DNA of 64,000 bases from Dyadobacter diqingensis. GTDB lineage: Bacteria > Bacteroidota > Bacteroidia > Cytophagales > Spirosomataceae. Below, one piece after another: positions 53,625-62,424 of the stretch (position 1 is its first letter; each line of letters opens with the position of its first letter). A program made the position numbers and the translations under genes. The stretch spans positions 124,001 to 188,000 of the forward strand of contig NZ_JAMXKF010000003.1 of the NCBI RefSeq assembly GCF_024220585.1, written 5' to 3'. The notes under the pieces were generated by a model that worked only from the letters and a program-made list of their open reading frames with translations, was not told the DNA's origin and made no database searches.

Positions 53625-54737
53625 CTATTCGTAATAGTTCATCACACGGTGACCGCTGTTTTCAAGAATCTGATCTTTTTTGAACAATGTCAAATCAGCA
53701 GAAACCATGTCATTTACCAGCGCTTTCAAATCATATTTAGGTTTCCAGCCCAGTTTTGTCATGGATTTGGTAGGGTCACCGATCAATAATTCAACTTCTG
53801 TCGGACGGAAATATTTTGGATCGATCGCAACAACTTCCTGACCGATTTTGATCTGGTAATTAGGATCGTTGCATTTCACAACTTTGGCAATTTCATTCAC
53901 GCCTTCACCAATGAATTCCAGTTCTACGCCTACTTCGGCAAAAGCCATACGTACGAAATCACGGATACGCGTTGTAACGCCGGTAGCAATTACAAAATCT
54001 TCCGCTACTTCCTGCTGAAGAATAAGCCACATTGCTTCCACGAAATCTTTGGCATGTCCCCAATCGCGTTGTGCATCAAGGTTTCCAAGGAAAACTTTTT
54101 CCTGCAAGCCCAATGCAATTCTTGCCACAGCTCTGGTGATTTTACGCGTTACGAAAGTTTCGCCGCGTAAAGGAGATTCGTGGTTGAAAAGAATACCATT
54201 AACCGCATACATGTCGTAAGCTTCACGGTAGTTTACAGTAATCCAGTATCCGTATAATTTCGCTACTGCATAAGGTGAACGAGGATAAAACGGCGTACGC
54301 TCAGACTGAGGAACCTCCTGAACCAAACCGTACAATTCAGAAGTCGATGCCTGATAAATACGTGTTTTCTTGGTTAAACCCAATAAACGAACCGCTTCCA
54401 GAATACGAAGTGTACCGATTCCGTCAACATTGGCTGTGTACTCAGGTTCTTCAAAACTCACCTGAACGTGTGACATCGCACCAAGATTGTAAATCTCGTC
54501 TGGCTGCACTTCCTGGATAATCCGGATGATGTTCGTAGAATCACTTAAATCACCGTAGTGTAAGTGAAAACGCACATTTTTTTCATGCGGATCTTCATAA
54601 ATGTGGTCAATTCTTTGGGTATTGAAAAGGGAGCTGCGGCGTTTGATACCGTGCACTTCATACCCTTTACTTAATAGCAATTCAGCCAAATACGCTCCGT
54701 CCTGTCCTGTAATACCTGTAATTAATGCCTTCTTCAT
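53625..54737 (-). CDS. gmd: GDP-mannose 4,6-dehydratase
   Basis: First step of GDP-L-fucose (and GDP-rhamnose) synthesis from GDP-mannose. 370 aa, extended SDR fold: [19 protein letters not shown] cofactor loop, [27 protein letters not shown] with the YxxxK, and [17 protein letters not shown]. Starts at the ATG at 54737; a TTG at 54743 is alternative. No GDP-fucose synthase is adjacent. Confidence 0.95.
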   Translation of the reverse strand: MKKALITGITGQDGAYLAELLLSKGYEVHGIKRRSSLFNTQRIDHIYEDPHEKNVRFHLHYGDLSDSTNIIRIIQEVQPDEIYNLGAMSHVQVSFEEPEYTANVDGIGTLRILEAVRLLGLTKKTRIYQASTSELYGLVQEVPQSERTPFYPRSPYAVAKLYGYWITVNYREAYDMYAVNGILFNHESPLRGETFVTRKITRAVARIALGLQEKVFLGNLDAQRDWGHAKDFVEAMWLILQQEVAEDFVIATGVTTRIRDFVRMAFAEVGVELEFIGEGVNEIAKVVKCNDPNYQIKIGQEVVAIDPKYFRPTEVELLIGDPTKSMTKLGWKPKYDLKALVNDMVSADLTLFKKDQILENSGHRVMNYYE

Positions 54738-54762
54738 CGTCAATTAGTATGTATATAAAATA

Positions 54763-54770
54763 CAAAGATA
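54763..54770 (-). promoter_or_regulatory. -7 box of gmd
   Basis: TATCTTTG on the minus strand matches TAnnTTTG; 25 bases before the ATG at 54737. -33 weak. Confidence 0.5.
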
Positions 54771-54799
54771 AAATTATTAGCCTATTTCTGAATTTTAAT

Positions 54800-55366
54800 C
54801 TATTCAGCGGGCACGCGTATGAGCAGGCTCCGTTTTATTTCCACACGGTCGGCAAGAATAACTGCCGAGGAATATTGTGCTCTGATCTGTTCCAGATATT
54901 GTTCCGCGTCGCTACGGTACATAAAATCGCCTGCTTTTACCCGGTAAGTAGGCTGGGAATATGAAACATAAGGATTCAAATCAGGAAAAGACTGGTAAAT
55001 ATATGCCTTGGCATTATCCGCTTCCTGACGGACATTGCCAACATAAAGTTGTATTCTATATCCGCTTATATATTTAATGGCTTTATTCTGCTGGGCCATC
55101 GTGTCCAAAACAGTTTCCAGTCTTTTATTAACATAAAGAGGTTTGTCGCCTGACCCTGTCGGTAAAGTTTCAGTCACCCCCGGTTTCGTCTGAGCCTTCT
55201 TTACAATACTGGGCTCAACATATTCAAAACGTGGTCGTACGGATGACAGGTCTTCACGATACTCTGTCGTCGTAGTGCCGCCGGGCGTAGTCTTTTTACT
55301 GCATCCTGACAAAGCCAGAAAACTAAGTGGGATCACCAGCAAAAATAATTTCTTTTCGAGCGACAT
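54800..55366 (-). CDS. SPOR-domain lipoprotein
   Basis: 188-aa lipoprotein: signal peptide and lipobox LALSGC, a linker, and a C-terminal SPOR domain (about residues 105-185, YRIQLYVGNVRQEADNAKAY, PTYRVKAGDFMYRSDAEQYL) that binds denuded peptidoglycan glycans, e.g. at division sites. The ATG at 55366 is preferred over 55405. A -7 box lies 27 bases upstream. Confidence 0.88.
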   Translation of the reverse strand: MSLEKKLFLLVIPLSFLALSGCSKKTTPGGTTTTEYREDLSSVRPRFEYVEPSIVKKAQTKPGVTETLPTGSGDKPLYVNKRLETVLDTMAQQNKAIKYISGYRIQLYVGNVRQEADNAKAYIYQSFPDLNPYVSYSQPTYRVKAGDFMYRSDAEQYLEQIRAQYSSAVILADRVEIKRSLLIRVPAE

Positions 55367-55392
55367 GTATAAAACAATTCGTAATGAACTTA

Positions 55393-55400
55393 CAAACTTA
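55393..55400 (-). promoter_or_regulatory. -7 box of the SPOR lipoprotein gene
   Basis: TAAGTTTG on the minus strand matches TAnnTTTG, with TTTA 16 bases upstream as possible -33. Confidence 0.5.
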
Positions 55401-55429
55401 ACCAAAATTAGAGAGATAAACCACGCCGG

Positions 55430-55460
55430 TGTGCTATTTTGAATCTAATACCTAACTTTG
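55430..55460 (+). promoter_or_regulatory. Promoter of murB
   Basis: TGTG (55430-55433), 19-base spacer, TAACTTTG (55453-55460) fits the Bacteroidota promoter with one mismatch in the -33 box; 27 bases before the ATG at 55488. Confidence 0.55.
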
Positions 55461-55487
55461 CTTACTTATTGAATACAATCTGGACAA

Positions 55488-56498
55488 ATGCAACATAACG
55501 TTTCCCTGCGTAATCTGAATACTTTCGGGCTCGAATCCCGGGCGCAGTCTTTTGAAGAGGTAAAGTCGGTCGGGGCACTGACGGCGATTATTAAAAATCC
55601 TGAGCTGCGCGGGACGCCTAAATTTATTCTGGGTGGAGGAAGTAACATTTTGCTTACACAGGATATCGATGCGCTTGTCATCAAAATTTCGATAAAAGGT
55701 ATTGAAAAAGTGAAGGAAGACGATGACCATATCTGGCTGCATGTGGGTGCGGGCGAAATGTGGCACGACTTCGTGATGTATTGTGTGGATAACGGATATG
55801 CGGGTGTGGAAAACCTGTCGCTGATTCCGGGAACGGTAGGAGCTGCACCGATGCAGAACATCGGTGCCTATGGGGTGGAAGTAAAAGAGGTTGTGGAAAC
55901 GGTGGAAACAATTTCATCAGAGCATGCAGAACCCAAAGTGTTTTCCAATGAAGAATGCCGGTTTGGTTATCGTGAAAGTATTTTCAAACATGAATTAAAA
56001 GGCAAGTGCATTATTACCGGCGTATTATTTCGTCTGAATAAAAAGCCGGTTTATCATGTTGCCTATGGAGATATTCAAAAAACGCTGGAAGAAATGGGTG
56101 TGCAGACGCTTTCTATTAAGTCGGTAAGCGAAGCTGTGATCAGTATCCGAAAAAGTAAACTCCCTGACCCGGCGGAAATCGGGAATGCAGGAAGTTTCTT
56201 TAAGAATCCCGAAATACCTGAGGAGCAATATAATCGCCTTAAAAGTGATTTTCCGGCATTGCCAGGTTATCCGGCAAGCCCTAGCTTTGTCAAAGTTCCT
56301 GCGGGTTGGCTTATTGAGCAAGCTGGCTGGAAAGGTTATCGTGATGGCGTCATAGGCGTGCACGCACGGCAGGCACTTGTGCTGGTTAACTATGGCGGCG
56401 GAAGTGGCGAGGAAATAAAGTTATTGTCACAAAAAATTCAGCAGTCCATTGAAGAAAAGTTCGGTATTCGTTTAAATGCCGAAGTAAATTTCATATAA
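55488..56498 (+). CDS. murB: UDP-N-acetylenolpyruvoylglucosamine reductase
   Basis: FAD enzyme reducing UDP-GlcNAc-enolpyruvate to UDP-MurNAc for peptidoglycan. 336 aa, type I form: FAD-binding LGGGSNILL, GVENLSLIPGTVGAAPMQNI, RESIFK with the active Arg, GNAGSFFKNP with the proton-donor Ser, and the C-terminal Glu region LNAEVNFI. An integral membrane protein gene follows by 10 bases. Confidence 0.96.
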   Translation: MQHNVSLRNLNTFGLESRAQSFEEVKSVGALTAIIKNPELRGTPKFILGGGSNILLTQDIDALVIKISIKGIEKVKEDDDHIWLHVGAGEMWHDFVMYCVDNGYAGVENLSLIPGTVGAAPMQNIGAYGVEVKEVVETVETISSEHAEPKVFSNEECRFGYRESIFKHELKGKCIITGVLFRLNKKPVYHVAYGDIQKTLEEMGVQTLSIKSVSEAVISIRKSKLPDPAEIGNAGSFFKNPEIPEEQYNRLKSDFPALPGYPASPSFVKVPAGWLIEQAGWKGYRDGVIGVHARQALVLVNYGGGSGEEIKLLSQKIQQSIEEKFGIRLNAEVNFI

Positions 56499-56508
56499 AG
56501 AAATATTT

Positions 56509-57732
56509 ATGCGTTCCCCAAAGCTTTATATCTCACTTGGTATTTTAGTTATTTTTATTGCCATTTTTTTTCTGAAACAAAATTTTCTCGGAGAGAATTA
56601 TCAGGACGAACATCATTACCTGCCAACGGCTGTTTTTTTTAGCAAAGAGCCAATTCCCTCTCTGGATTTACTAAAAAGTTATGGCGAATTAAATACGCCG
56701 GTACCATTTATTCTGGGCGGATGGGTAGTAAGTGTATTCGGGGAAAATATTCAGTGTCTTCGTTTGCTGACGTTTGCCGTAAGTTTTGCTTTGCTGATGA
56801 TTTTTGTCTGGGGAAGTCCCGATTATTCCAAACGTTTTTTTCTTTGTTTGGCGGGGTTAATGGCTTTTCCGAATTACTATTTGTGCAGTGTTTATTACTA
56901 CACCGATATTTTCGCGATGATCGGCGTGCTGGCCGGTGTGGTGGCTTATATCCGGAAAGCACATTGGTGGGGGATGATATTTTTTATCGGCGCGGTTGCG
57001 AGCAGGCAATATATGCTGGCTTTCCCGGCTGCGATTGTGGCCTATGAATTCCTCGAACGCCTGAAAAAGGATTTCAGTATCAGGCACTTTTTAACGGGTT
57101 TGTTTACAGACAGAACATGGTTGCCTTATGCGCTGGCTGTGTTAAGTATTGTTCCCTGGATTTTGTTATGGAAAGGTCCTGCACCCGCCGCCGTGATGAC
57201 AAAGCAGTATTACGATTCGGACAAACTTATTCAGTACAACTTTGGATATGTAATTTATTCCTCGGCCTGCCTGGCGGTTTATTATATTATTCCTGAGGTT
57301 TTAATAACCCGTAACCTTCGGTATTTTATTGATTATCCCAAAAACCATCCGCGTTTGTTTATCGGATATATAATCCTGATCGGAGCACTGATCATGCTCT
57401 TTCCTGCCAGACAAGCTTACAACCCGTATTTTACCTGGCCTTATCTGGGGTATGTGGATCAGCTGTTTATGACCATTGGTATCACCGGTTTTGTCAAACA
57501 GATCATTTTCGGGCTTTTGATGCTGATTACGATGATGCGCTTTTTTTCGCCTTATTTCAATCTTACCAGCTGCGTGGTGCTGATCAATATTTTGTTGTTG
57601 GGAAAAGCACAGTTATCGTGGGATAAATATTCGCTGCCGATGATCATGGTATTGTGGTTTTTGGCCATGTTTGACCGCCACTGGCTTTTTACGGCCAGTG
57701 ACAGGAAACAGGATAAATTATTTTACCACTAA
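56509..57732 (+). CDS. Polytopic membrane protein resembling ALG10/DIE2 glucosyltransferase
   Basis: 407-aa protein with about ten membrane segments. An acidic ENYQDEHHYLPTAVFF lies on the loop after the first segment, where GT-C enzymes have their catalytic Asp/Glu. The order DExxHxP, then NTPVPFILG, RLLTF, then NYYLCSVYYYTDIFAM and FFIGAVASRQ follows the ALG10 alpha-1,2-glucosyltransferase pattern (DExFHxPQ, TTPPGLY, FFxFLYYTD, FMFRQTN). It is probably a polyprenyl-linked sugar transferase. It is coupled to murB by a 10-base gap and its 3' end overlaps the convergent gene by 15 bases. Confidence 0.7.
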   Translation: MRSPKLYISLGILVIFIAIFFLKQNFLGENYQDEHHYLPTAVFFSKEPIPSLDLLKSYGELNTPVPFILGGWVVSVFGENIQCLRLLTFAVSFALLMIFVWGSPDYSKRFFLCLAGLMAFPNYYLCSVYYYTDIFAMIGVLAGVVAYIRKAHWWGMIFFIGAVASRQYMLAFPAAIVAYEFLERLKKDFSIRHFLTGLFTDRTWLPYALAVLSIVPWILLWKGPAPAAVMTKQYYDSDKLIQYNFGYVIYSSACLAVYYIIPEVLITRNLRYFIDYPKNHPRLFIGYIILIGALIMLFPARQAYNPYFTWPYLGYVDQLFMTIGITGFVKQIIFGLLMLITMMRFFSPYFNLTSCVVLINILLLGKAQLSWDKYSLPMIMVLWFLAMFDRHWLFTASDRKQDKLFYH

Positions 57733-59724
57733 AACCTTGTGTGAGCTGGTTTTTTCGGCCGTGTGAACTTTCAGGATATATTGCCCGCCACCCAGGCTGG
57801 TTGTCGGAAGTGTAACCCACTCATCTCCGGAATATGTCCTGGTTTCCATTTTTTTGCCGGCCACAGAAAAAATATCGATCTGGTTGATTTTATCGGTCGT
57901 GGAAACGACGTTAATCACGTCAATCGTCGGGTTTGGATAGACATTGATATCGACAATTGTTTCGTCGACAACATCTTCACTTTCTTTCGTGAATTTCAGA
58001 TAGGCAATTGCTGACTCCGATTTATCGGTATAACCTCTGATCTGATAAGTATAAGCTACTCCTTTTTTAGCGGAAAGATCGGTATAGGATGTCTGATCTT
58101 TGGGCAGATACATGATTTCATGCGTCTGAAGAGAGTCTTTACCGTCCAGCCTTTCCAGAATATATCCTGTTACATTCGGTAGTTTGTTCCAATTTAACGC
58201 CACATGATTCTTTGACTCCGACGCTGTAAGCTCCAATGTTCCGAGATCAACATAAGGGTTGATCGTATTGTAGTGAAACGCAAAAGCCCGGAACCCTCTG
58301 GTATTTTTCAAAAAAGGACCGATATAAACCCACGGTGCAGACGACAAGCCGGCATAATGATATTTGGAAGGCAAATATTTTATCGTGGTATCGTTTGCCA
58401 CTGTTTTCAATGTTACGATAACCCGGTTCGCCTCGGCTCTTCCGGCCTTTAATTTCTCCCGGTCTTTATTGAGGTAGAAGAAATCTTTAACCGAATAAAC
58501 AGATCTAGCCTCCTGGCTTCCCGGAATATTGTCGCTGATGGTGTCATTTGGATAAACCATTTGCTGATAATCTTCAAAGACCATTGTTACTTCATCCTTT
58601 TTTGGCGTTGAGTAAAAAGCCTTCTGTAAACTTGGTGATGTTGCCTTTTCCTTCGCGCCATAGTGATAAAAGCCAGCCATTTCGGCGAGGTCCCGGCCTA
58701 CCTGAAGATAACCGTTCAGGCCGTAGTGAAACCCGTTCCAGTCCGGCGCACCTAATGCTGCGTAAGGTTGAATGATCGGATATTTTTTATTTAATAATCG
58801 CTGCTGTTCCCGAAATGCGCCGATTCTGTCGTCATAAGCGCCGCCGCCAAAAAGCGGAAGCTGAAAAACATACATTTTTTCGATCATCGGATAATCTTCC
58901 TGTAACTGCGTCATCAGCTTGTCAAAACGCGGTGCCCAGACGGTCGGGTCATCGGAAGCGGCCTCGGCTTCTCCCTGCCAGTAAAATATACCCTTCAAGG
59001 ATGGAAGTAACCCGGATTGTTGTGCGTAATTGAGCATAATGCCATAACCGGTTGTTGCGTCTGCATGGTTGTTGGGATTTCTTCCCGTAAGGTCCACGAT
59101 CGATGCGCCAGCCATGGCTCCGTTCATAACACAGGTTGGGATCTGATATTTTTCTGCAACCCGGCGCTGAAATTCTATTCCAAAAATGCCGACTCTTGGT
59201 GAGAGGTCATTGGATAAACCCCAGCCATTTCCGCCTCCGTTAAAACCATAAGTGCGGCAAAATTCATTGCGGTAAGTATAATCCACTTCCCATGCCACGG
59301 CATTGGACTGGCCATAAATGAGGTAAAAATCACCGGCAAGGATATCGTTGCGGCGAACGATCAGCGACGAGTCGGTCGCAGATTTACAGGCATATACTTC
59401 AAATGCATATTCTGCGAGTTCTGCCTTTATTTTAGAAGTAAGGCTAAAAGGTGCATTGGATCCGGCGTATGACAAGGCTGCTTTTTGATAACCGATACGT
59501 GCCTTATTCCGGAATTTCACAACGGAGACATAAGCATAACCCGTAGACTGGACTTTTCCGGCAATGGTTATGTCGGCTTGTTTGTTTTTATCCCTTGCAA
59601 AGAGCTGTTTGTCGGCCGGAAGTTTATCAAAAGCCGCCACGCCGATCGTTTGTGCATAATTTCTGGAAATGCCCAGTCCTGAAAAAAGTAAAAAAAGTAG
59701 GAGTAAATTATTTTTCATAGTCAT
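57718..59724 (-). CDS. Secreted SGNH/sialate O-acetylesterase-like protein with T9SS tail
   Basis: 668 aa: signal peptide (LLLLFLLFSGLGISRNYAQ), an SGNH hydrolase domain with nucleophile Ser140 in IYGQSNAVAW, GAMAGAS, YWQGEAEA as block III-like and the Asp/His region PDWNGFHYG, then a fibronectin-III-like region (about 500-580) and a C-terminal T9SS sorting domain (VYPNPTIDVINVVS to KVLVVK). Likely removes acyl groups from glycans outside the cell. Paralogue of the divergent gene at 60150; nucleophile is at the same position (140). Confidence 0.88.
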   Translation of the reverse strand: MTMKNNLLLLFLLFSGLGISRNYAQTIGVAAFDKLPADKQLFARDKNKQADITIAGKVQSTGYAYVSVVKFRNKARIGYQKAALSYAGSNAPFSLTSKIKAELAEYAFEVYACKSATDSSLIVRRNDILAGDFYLIYGQSNAVAWEVDYTYRNEFCRTYGFNGGGNGWGLSNDLSPRVGIFGIEFQRRVAEKYQIPTCVMNGAMAGASIVDLTGRNPNNHADATTGYGIMLNYAQQSGLLPSLKGIFYWQGEAEAASDDPTVWAPRFDKLMTQLQEDYPMIEKMYVFQLPLFGGGAYDDRIGAFREQQRLLNKKYPIIQPYAALGAPDWNGFHYGLNGYLQVGRDLAEMAGFYHYGAKEKATSPSLQKAFYSTPKKDEVTMVFEDYQQMVYPNDTISDNIPGSQEARSVYSVKDFFYLNKDREKLKAGRAEANRVIVTLKTVANDTTIKYLPSKYHYAGLSSAPWVYIGPFLKNTRGFRAFAFHYNTINPYVDLGTLELTASESKNHVALNWNKLPNVTGYILERLDGKDSLQTHEIMYLPKDQTSYTDLSAKKGVAYTYQIRGYTDKSESAIAYLKFTKESEDVVDETIVDINVYPNPTIDVINVVSTTDKINQIDIFSVAGKKMETRTYSGDEWVTLPTTSLGGGQYILKVHTAEKTSSHKVLVVK

Positions 59725-60149
59725 TATTAAAAGCCAGTGTATAGTGTTTATGTAGCTTTTTAAAAGGGTTAAAAGATTGAAAATGTAACGAAATCAGGGT
59801 GTTACGAATGACGAAATTAGTTATTTAAAGTTTACCGGAAGCAATTCGCTCTTTTTTTGAATATCGGTTTTTAGTATTTGGTTAATATCTGTTGATCTCA
59901 CCGGTCAGTACATTTTTTTGCAACTATTGTACATCAAATTTTTTCTATAATATCTTTGAGATCATTATAGAAAATTTTGTTGTAATTTAAATACGTGAAA
60001 ATAATTTGGTCAGTTTCTTTTAGGACCCGACACACGGGTGAAAGGCCTCACAACACGCCCCGAAATTAATAAGCTTTTGGTTTATTAATGGCCGGATGGG
60101 AATTCTTTTTTATTGATTATTAGCTATTTGAAAAGTAATTTTTAATGAC
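59725..60149. other. Divergent promoter region of the two esterase genes
   Basis: 425 bases between paralogous divergent genes. It contains the -7 box and palindrome at 59941-59974 for the rightward gene. No coding frame or RNA is supported. A clear promoter for the leftward gene was not identified. Confidence 0.5.
59941..59974 (+). promoter_or_regulatory. Palindrome overlapping the -7 box of the rightward esterase gene
   Basis: TTTTCTATAAT (59941-59951) is inverted at 59964-59974 as ATTATAGAAAA; between them ATCTTTGAGAT forms an inner symmetric element. TATCTTTG (59951-59958) is an exact -7 box inside it, with ATTG at 59926-59929 as possible -33. A repressor bound here would block transcription of the gene at 60150. 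Confidence 0.5.
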
Positions 60150-62198
60150 ATGACTTTACTCAACAGGAGACTTTTTGCGCTCGCTCTTTTCATTTTCCTT
60201 TCTTTGACAGAAGGCTATGGTCAAAGATTTTACTCGGTTGTATTTGACAAGCTGCCCAAAGACATGCAATTGTATGCCCGGGATGATAATAATTTGGCGG
60301 AGGTGCCCATTTCCGGTGTTATTGAAATTCCCGGTTGGGACCATATGTCGGTGGTAACTTATCGGAATAATGTTCGTTACGGTTTCGCCAAATCACCTAT
60401 CAATTACGGTGGAAAAACTTCCGGTTCTTTTGATCTTAAACCAAAAATAAAAGCGGAAATAGCCGATTACAGTTTTGAGGTTTTTGCCCGGAAGGGAGCT
60501 GACTCGGTGCTGATCGTAAGACGGAATGAAATTGTCGCGGGTGATTTTTATATCATTTCTGGCCAGTCAAACGGGGCTGCGACCGTTTTTGGGAATGGCC
60601 CGGGGAAATATTGCAGGACTATCGCCCGTCTGCCATCCGACACGGATGCCAGTATTGGCGCCGGCGACACGTTGTGGATACAGGCGGCCTGGTCATGGCC
60701 GTATGTGGGTGCGTGGGGACTGGAACTGCAAAAATCGATTATTGATCAGGACAGCATCCCGACCTGCGTCATCAATGGTTCTTTGCCTGGTAAAAAGGTA
60801 AGCGAATTTCTGGGCAGGGAGGAAGCCAATCCTGCTAATCCTAACTCGGTCTACGGTTTATTGCTTCACCGGGTCAATATTGCCAAACCGACAAGAATAA
60901 GGGCATTTTTCTGGGTGCACGGTGAGCAGGAAGTCTTTGAAAACATCGGGAATTATGCTGATGATTATGACAAGCTCTTCAAATTCTGGCTTAAAGATTA
61001 TCCTACTGTCGATCAGTTTATTGTTGTCCAGAGTAATGTTCTCGTTTTGGATAACGACGTGCAGAATCCGGTAGGAGGGTCGGTCAGGGATTTCTTGCGC
61101 CGGACAAAATATCTTTACCCTAAGACGGATAATTTTACGGCGATAGGTGTTCCTGGCTACGATGGCGTGCATTATGACAGACCGGGTTATGAAGAATTAG
61201 GTAAACGGCTGTACCGGTTTTTAAGACCGACGGTTTATAAATCCAACGATTCGGATAATGTCCGCAGCCCGGATATTCAGAAAGCATTTTATACTACCGA
61301 TAAAAAGGATGAAATAACGTTGACATTTGATGAGGGGCAAATTTTGAAATGGGCAGCGGATACGACCATAAAGGGACAGGACGGTACACCGCTGGTGATG
61401 AGCCTTAAAAATCTTTTTTATCTGAATAATGATGAGAAAAACGCACATTTTTCTGCGGGGAAAGTGGATGGTAACAGGGTTATTCTGACTTTAAAAGAAC
61501 CGTCTACGGCGACAAAAATTAGCTATTTGCCATCTTTTATTCCCAAAAATCTGCCGCTGATCGTTCCGTTTTCCTACAAAATCGGGTTGTTTACCGGGCC
61601 GTATCTGAGGAATAAAAGAAACCTTGGCGCTTTTTCCTTTTATGATGTAGCGGTGGTAAGCAGTTTGCCTGCCATTACTTTAACGACTGCGAAATCAGAT
61701 TTTAGCTCTGTCAATATCAGCTGGACTGCGGTTACCGGGACTGTGTCTTATGTTTTGGAGAAAAAATCGGGGACGTCAGGCGATTTTAAAACCCTGAAAA
61801 AATTCGATGCCAAGACGCTTCTTTTTGAAGACAAGGATGTTGAAATGACTTCGGTTTATACCTACCGGATCAAGGCAGTTAGTGATAAATCCGAGTCGGC
61901 TTATGCACAGTCGGTTATCGACCTTTCACCGATATTGGGTACTGAGCCTGATCCTAATGATATTTTCTGGAAAGTTTACCCGAACCCGGTTAGCAATGTG
62001 TTACAGATGGATTTTCAGAAATCTGTATCGGGTAGTCTGGAGATTTTCAACAGCAAAGGACAGTCTTATCATGCTGCAAAGCTGAAACTGAGCAGGAATC
62101 TTGAAATGAATATTTCTGCCTGGCCGGCAGGTACTTATGTACTGCGTATGAAAAATGATGATGGCCTGGAAGTATCAAAAACAATCGTCAAACAATAA
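60150..62198 (+). CDS. Secreted SGNH/sialate O-acetylesterase-like protein with T9SS tail (paralogue)
   Basis: 682 aa: signal peptide (RLFALALFIFLSLTEGYGQ), SGNH hydrolase domain with Ser140 in ISGQSNGAATVF, INGSLPGK, FFWVHGEQEV and YDGVHYDRPGYEELG with Asp/His, followed by a fibronectin-III-like region (SVNISWTAVTGTVSYVLEKK) and a T9SS sorting domain (KVYPNPVSNVLQMDFQ to IVKQ). Closely parallels the divergent gene at 57718 in domain order and nucleophile position, so a duplication is likely. Probably both process decorated extracellular polysaccharide. Confidence 0.88.
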   Translation: MTLLNRRLFALALFIFLSLTEGYGQRFYSVVFDKLPKDMQLYARDDNNLAEVPISGVIEIPGWDHMSVVTYRNNVRYGFAKSPINYGGKTSGSFDLKPKIKAEIADYSFEVFARKGADSVLIVRRNEIVAGDFYIISGQSNGAATVFGNGPGKYCRTIARLPSDTDASIGAGDTLWIQAAWSWPYVGAWGLELQKSIIDQDSIPTCVINGSLPGKKVSEFLGREEANPANPNSVYGLLLHRVNIAKPTRIRAFFWVHGEQEVFENIGNYADDYDKLFKFWLKDYPTVDQFIVVQSNVLVLDNDVQNPVGGSVRDFLRRTKYLYPKTDNFTAIGVPGYDGVHYDRPGYEELGKRLYRFLRPTVYKSNDSDNVRSPDIQKAFYTTDKKDEITLTFDEGQILKWAADTTIKGQDGTPLVMSLKNLFYLNNDEKNAHFSAGKVDGNRVILTLKEPSTATKISYLPSFIPKNLPLIVPFSYKIGLFTGPYLRNKRNLGAFSFYDVAVVSSLPAITLTTAKSDFSSVNISWTAVTGTVSYVLEKKSGTSGDFKTLKKFDAKTLLFEDKDVEMTSVYTYRIKAVSDKSESAYAQSVIDLSPILGTEPDPNDIFWKVYPNPVSNVLQMDFQKSVSGSLEIFNSKGQSYHAAKLKLSRNLEMNISAWPAGTYVLRMKNDDGLEVSKTIVKQ

Positions 62199-62263
62199 AT
62201 CCGATATCCCGGATTGTGTCTGACGATTGCCTTAATATATATCAGACCAGTTTTTTGATCCTT

Positions 62264-62302
62264 ATCAGCAGGTGTCTTAACGCCTGCTGATCATTATTTT
62301 TA
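62264..62302 (+). terminator. Terminator of the rightward esterase gene
   Basis: ATCAGCAGG (62264-62272) pairs with CCTGCTGAT (62283-62291) plus inner pairs, followed by a T-rich stretch. Confidence 0.7.
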
Positions 62303-62424
62303 GTGTCAGGAATTTTAAAAGCCATAAAATAAGGCTCCGTTCCAGGTCTTCTTTTCATCAGACCCGGATTTCTTCACCGATAAATTTTTACTATGCCCTG
62401 GCAGAATAACCGATAGAATTATCC

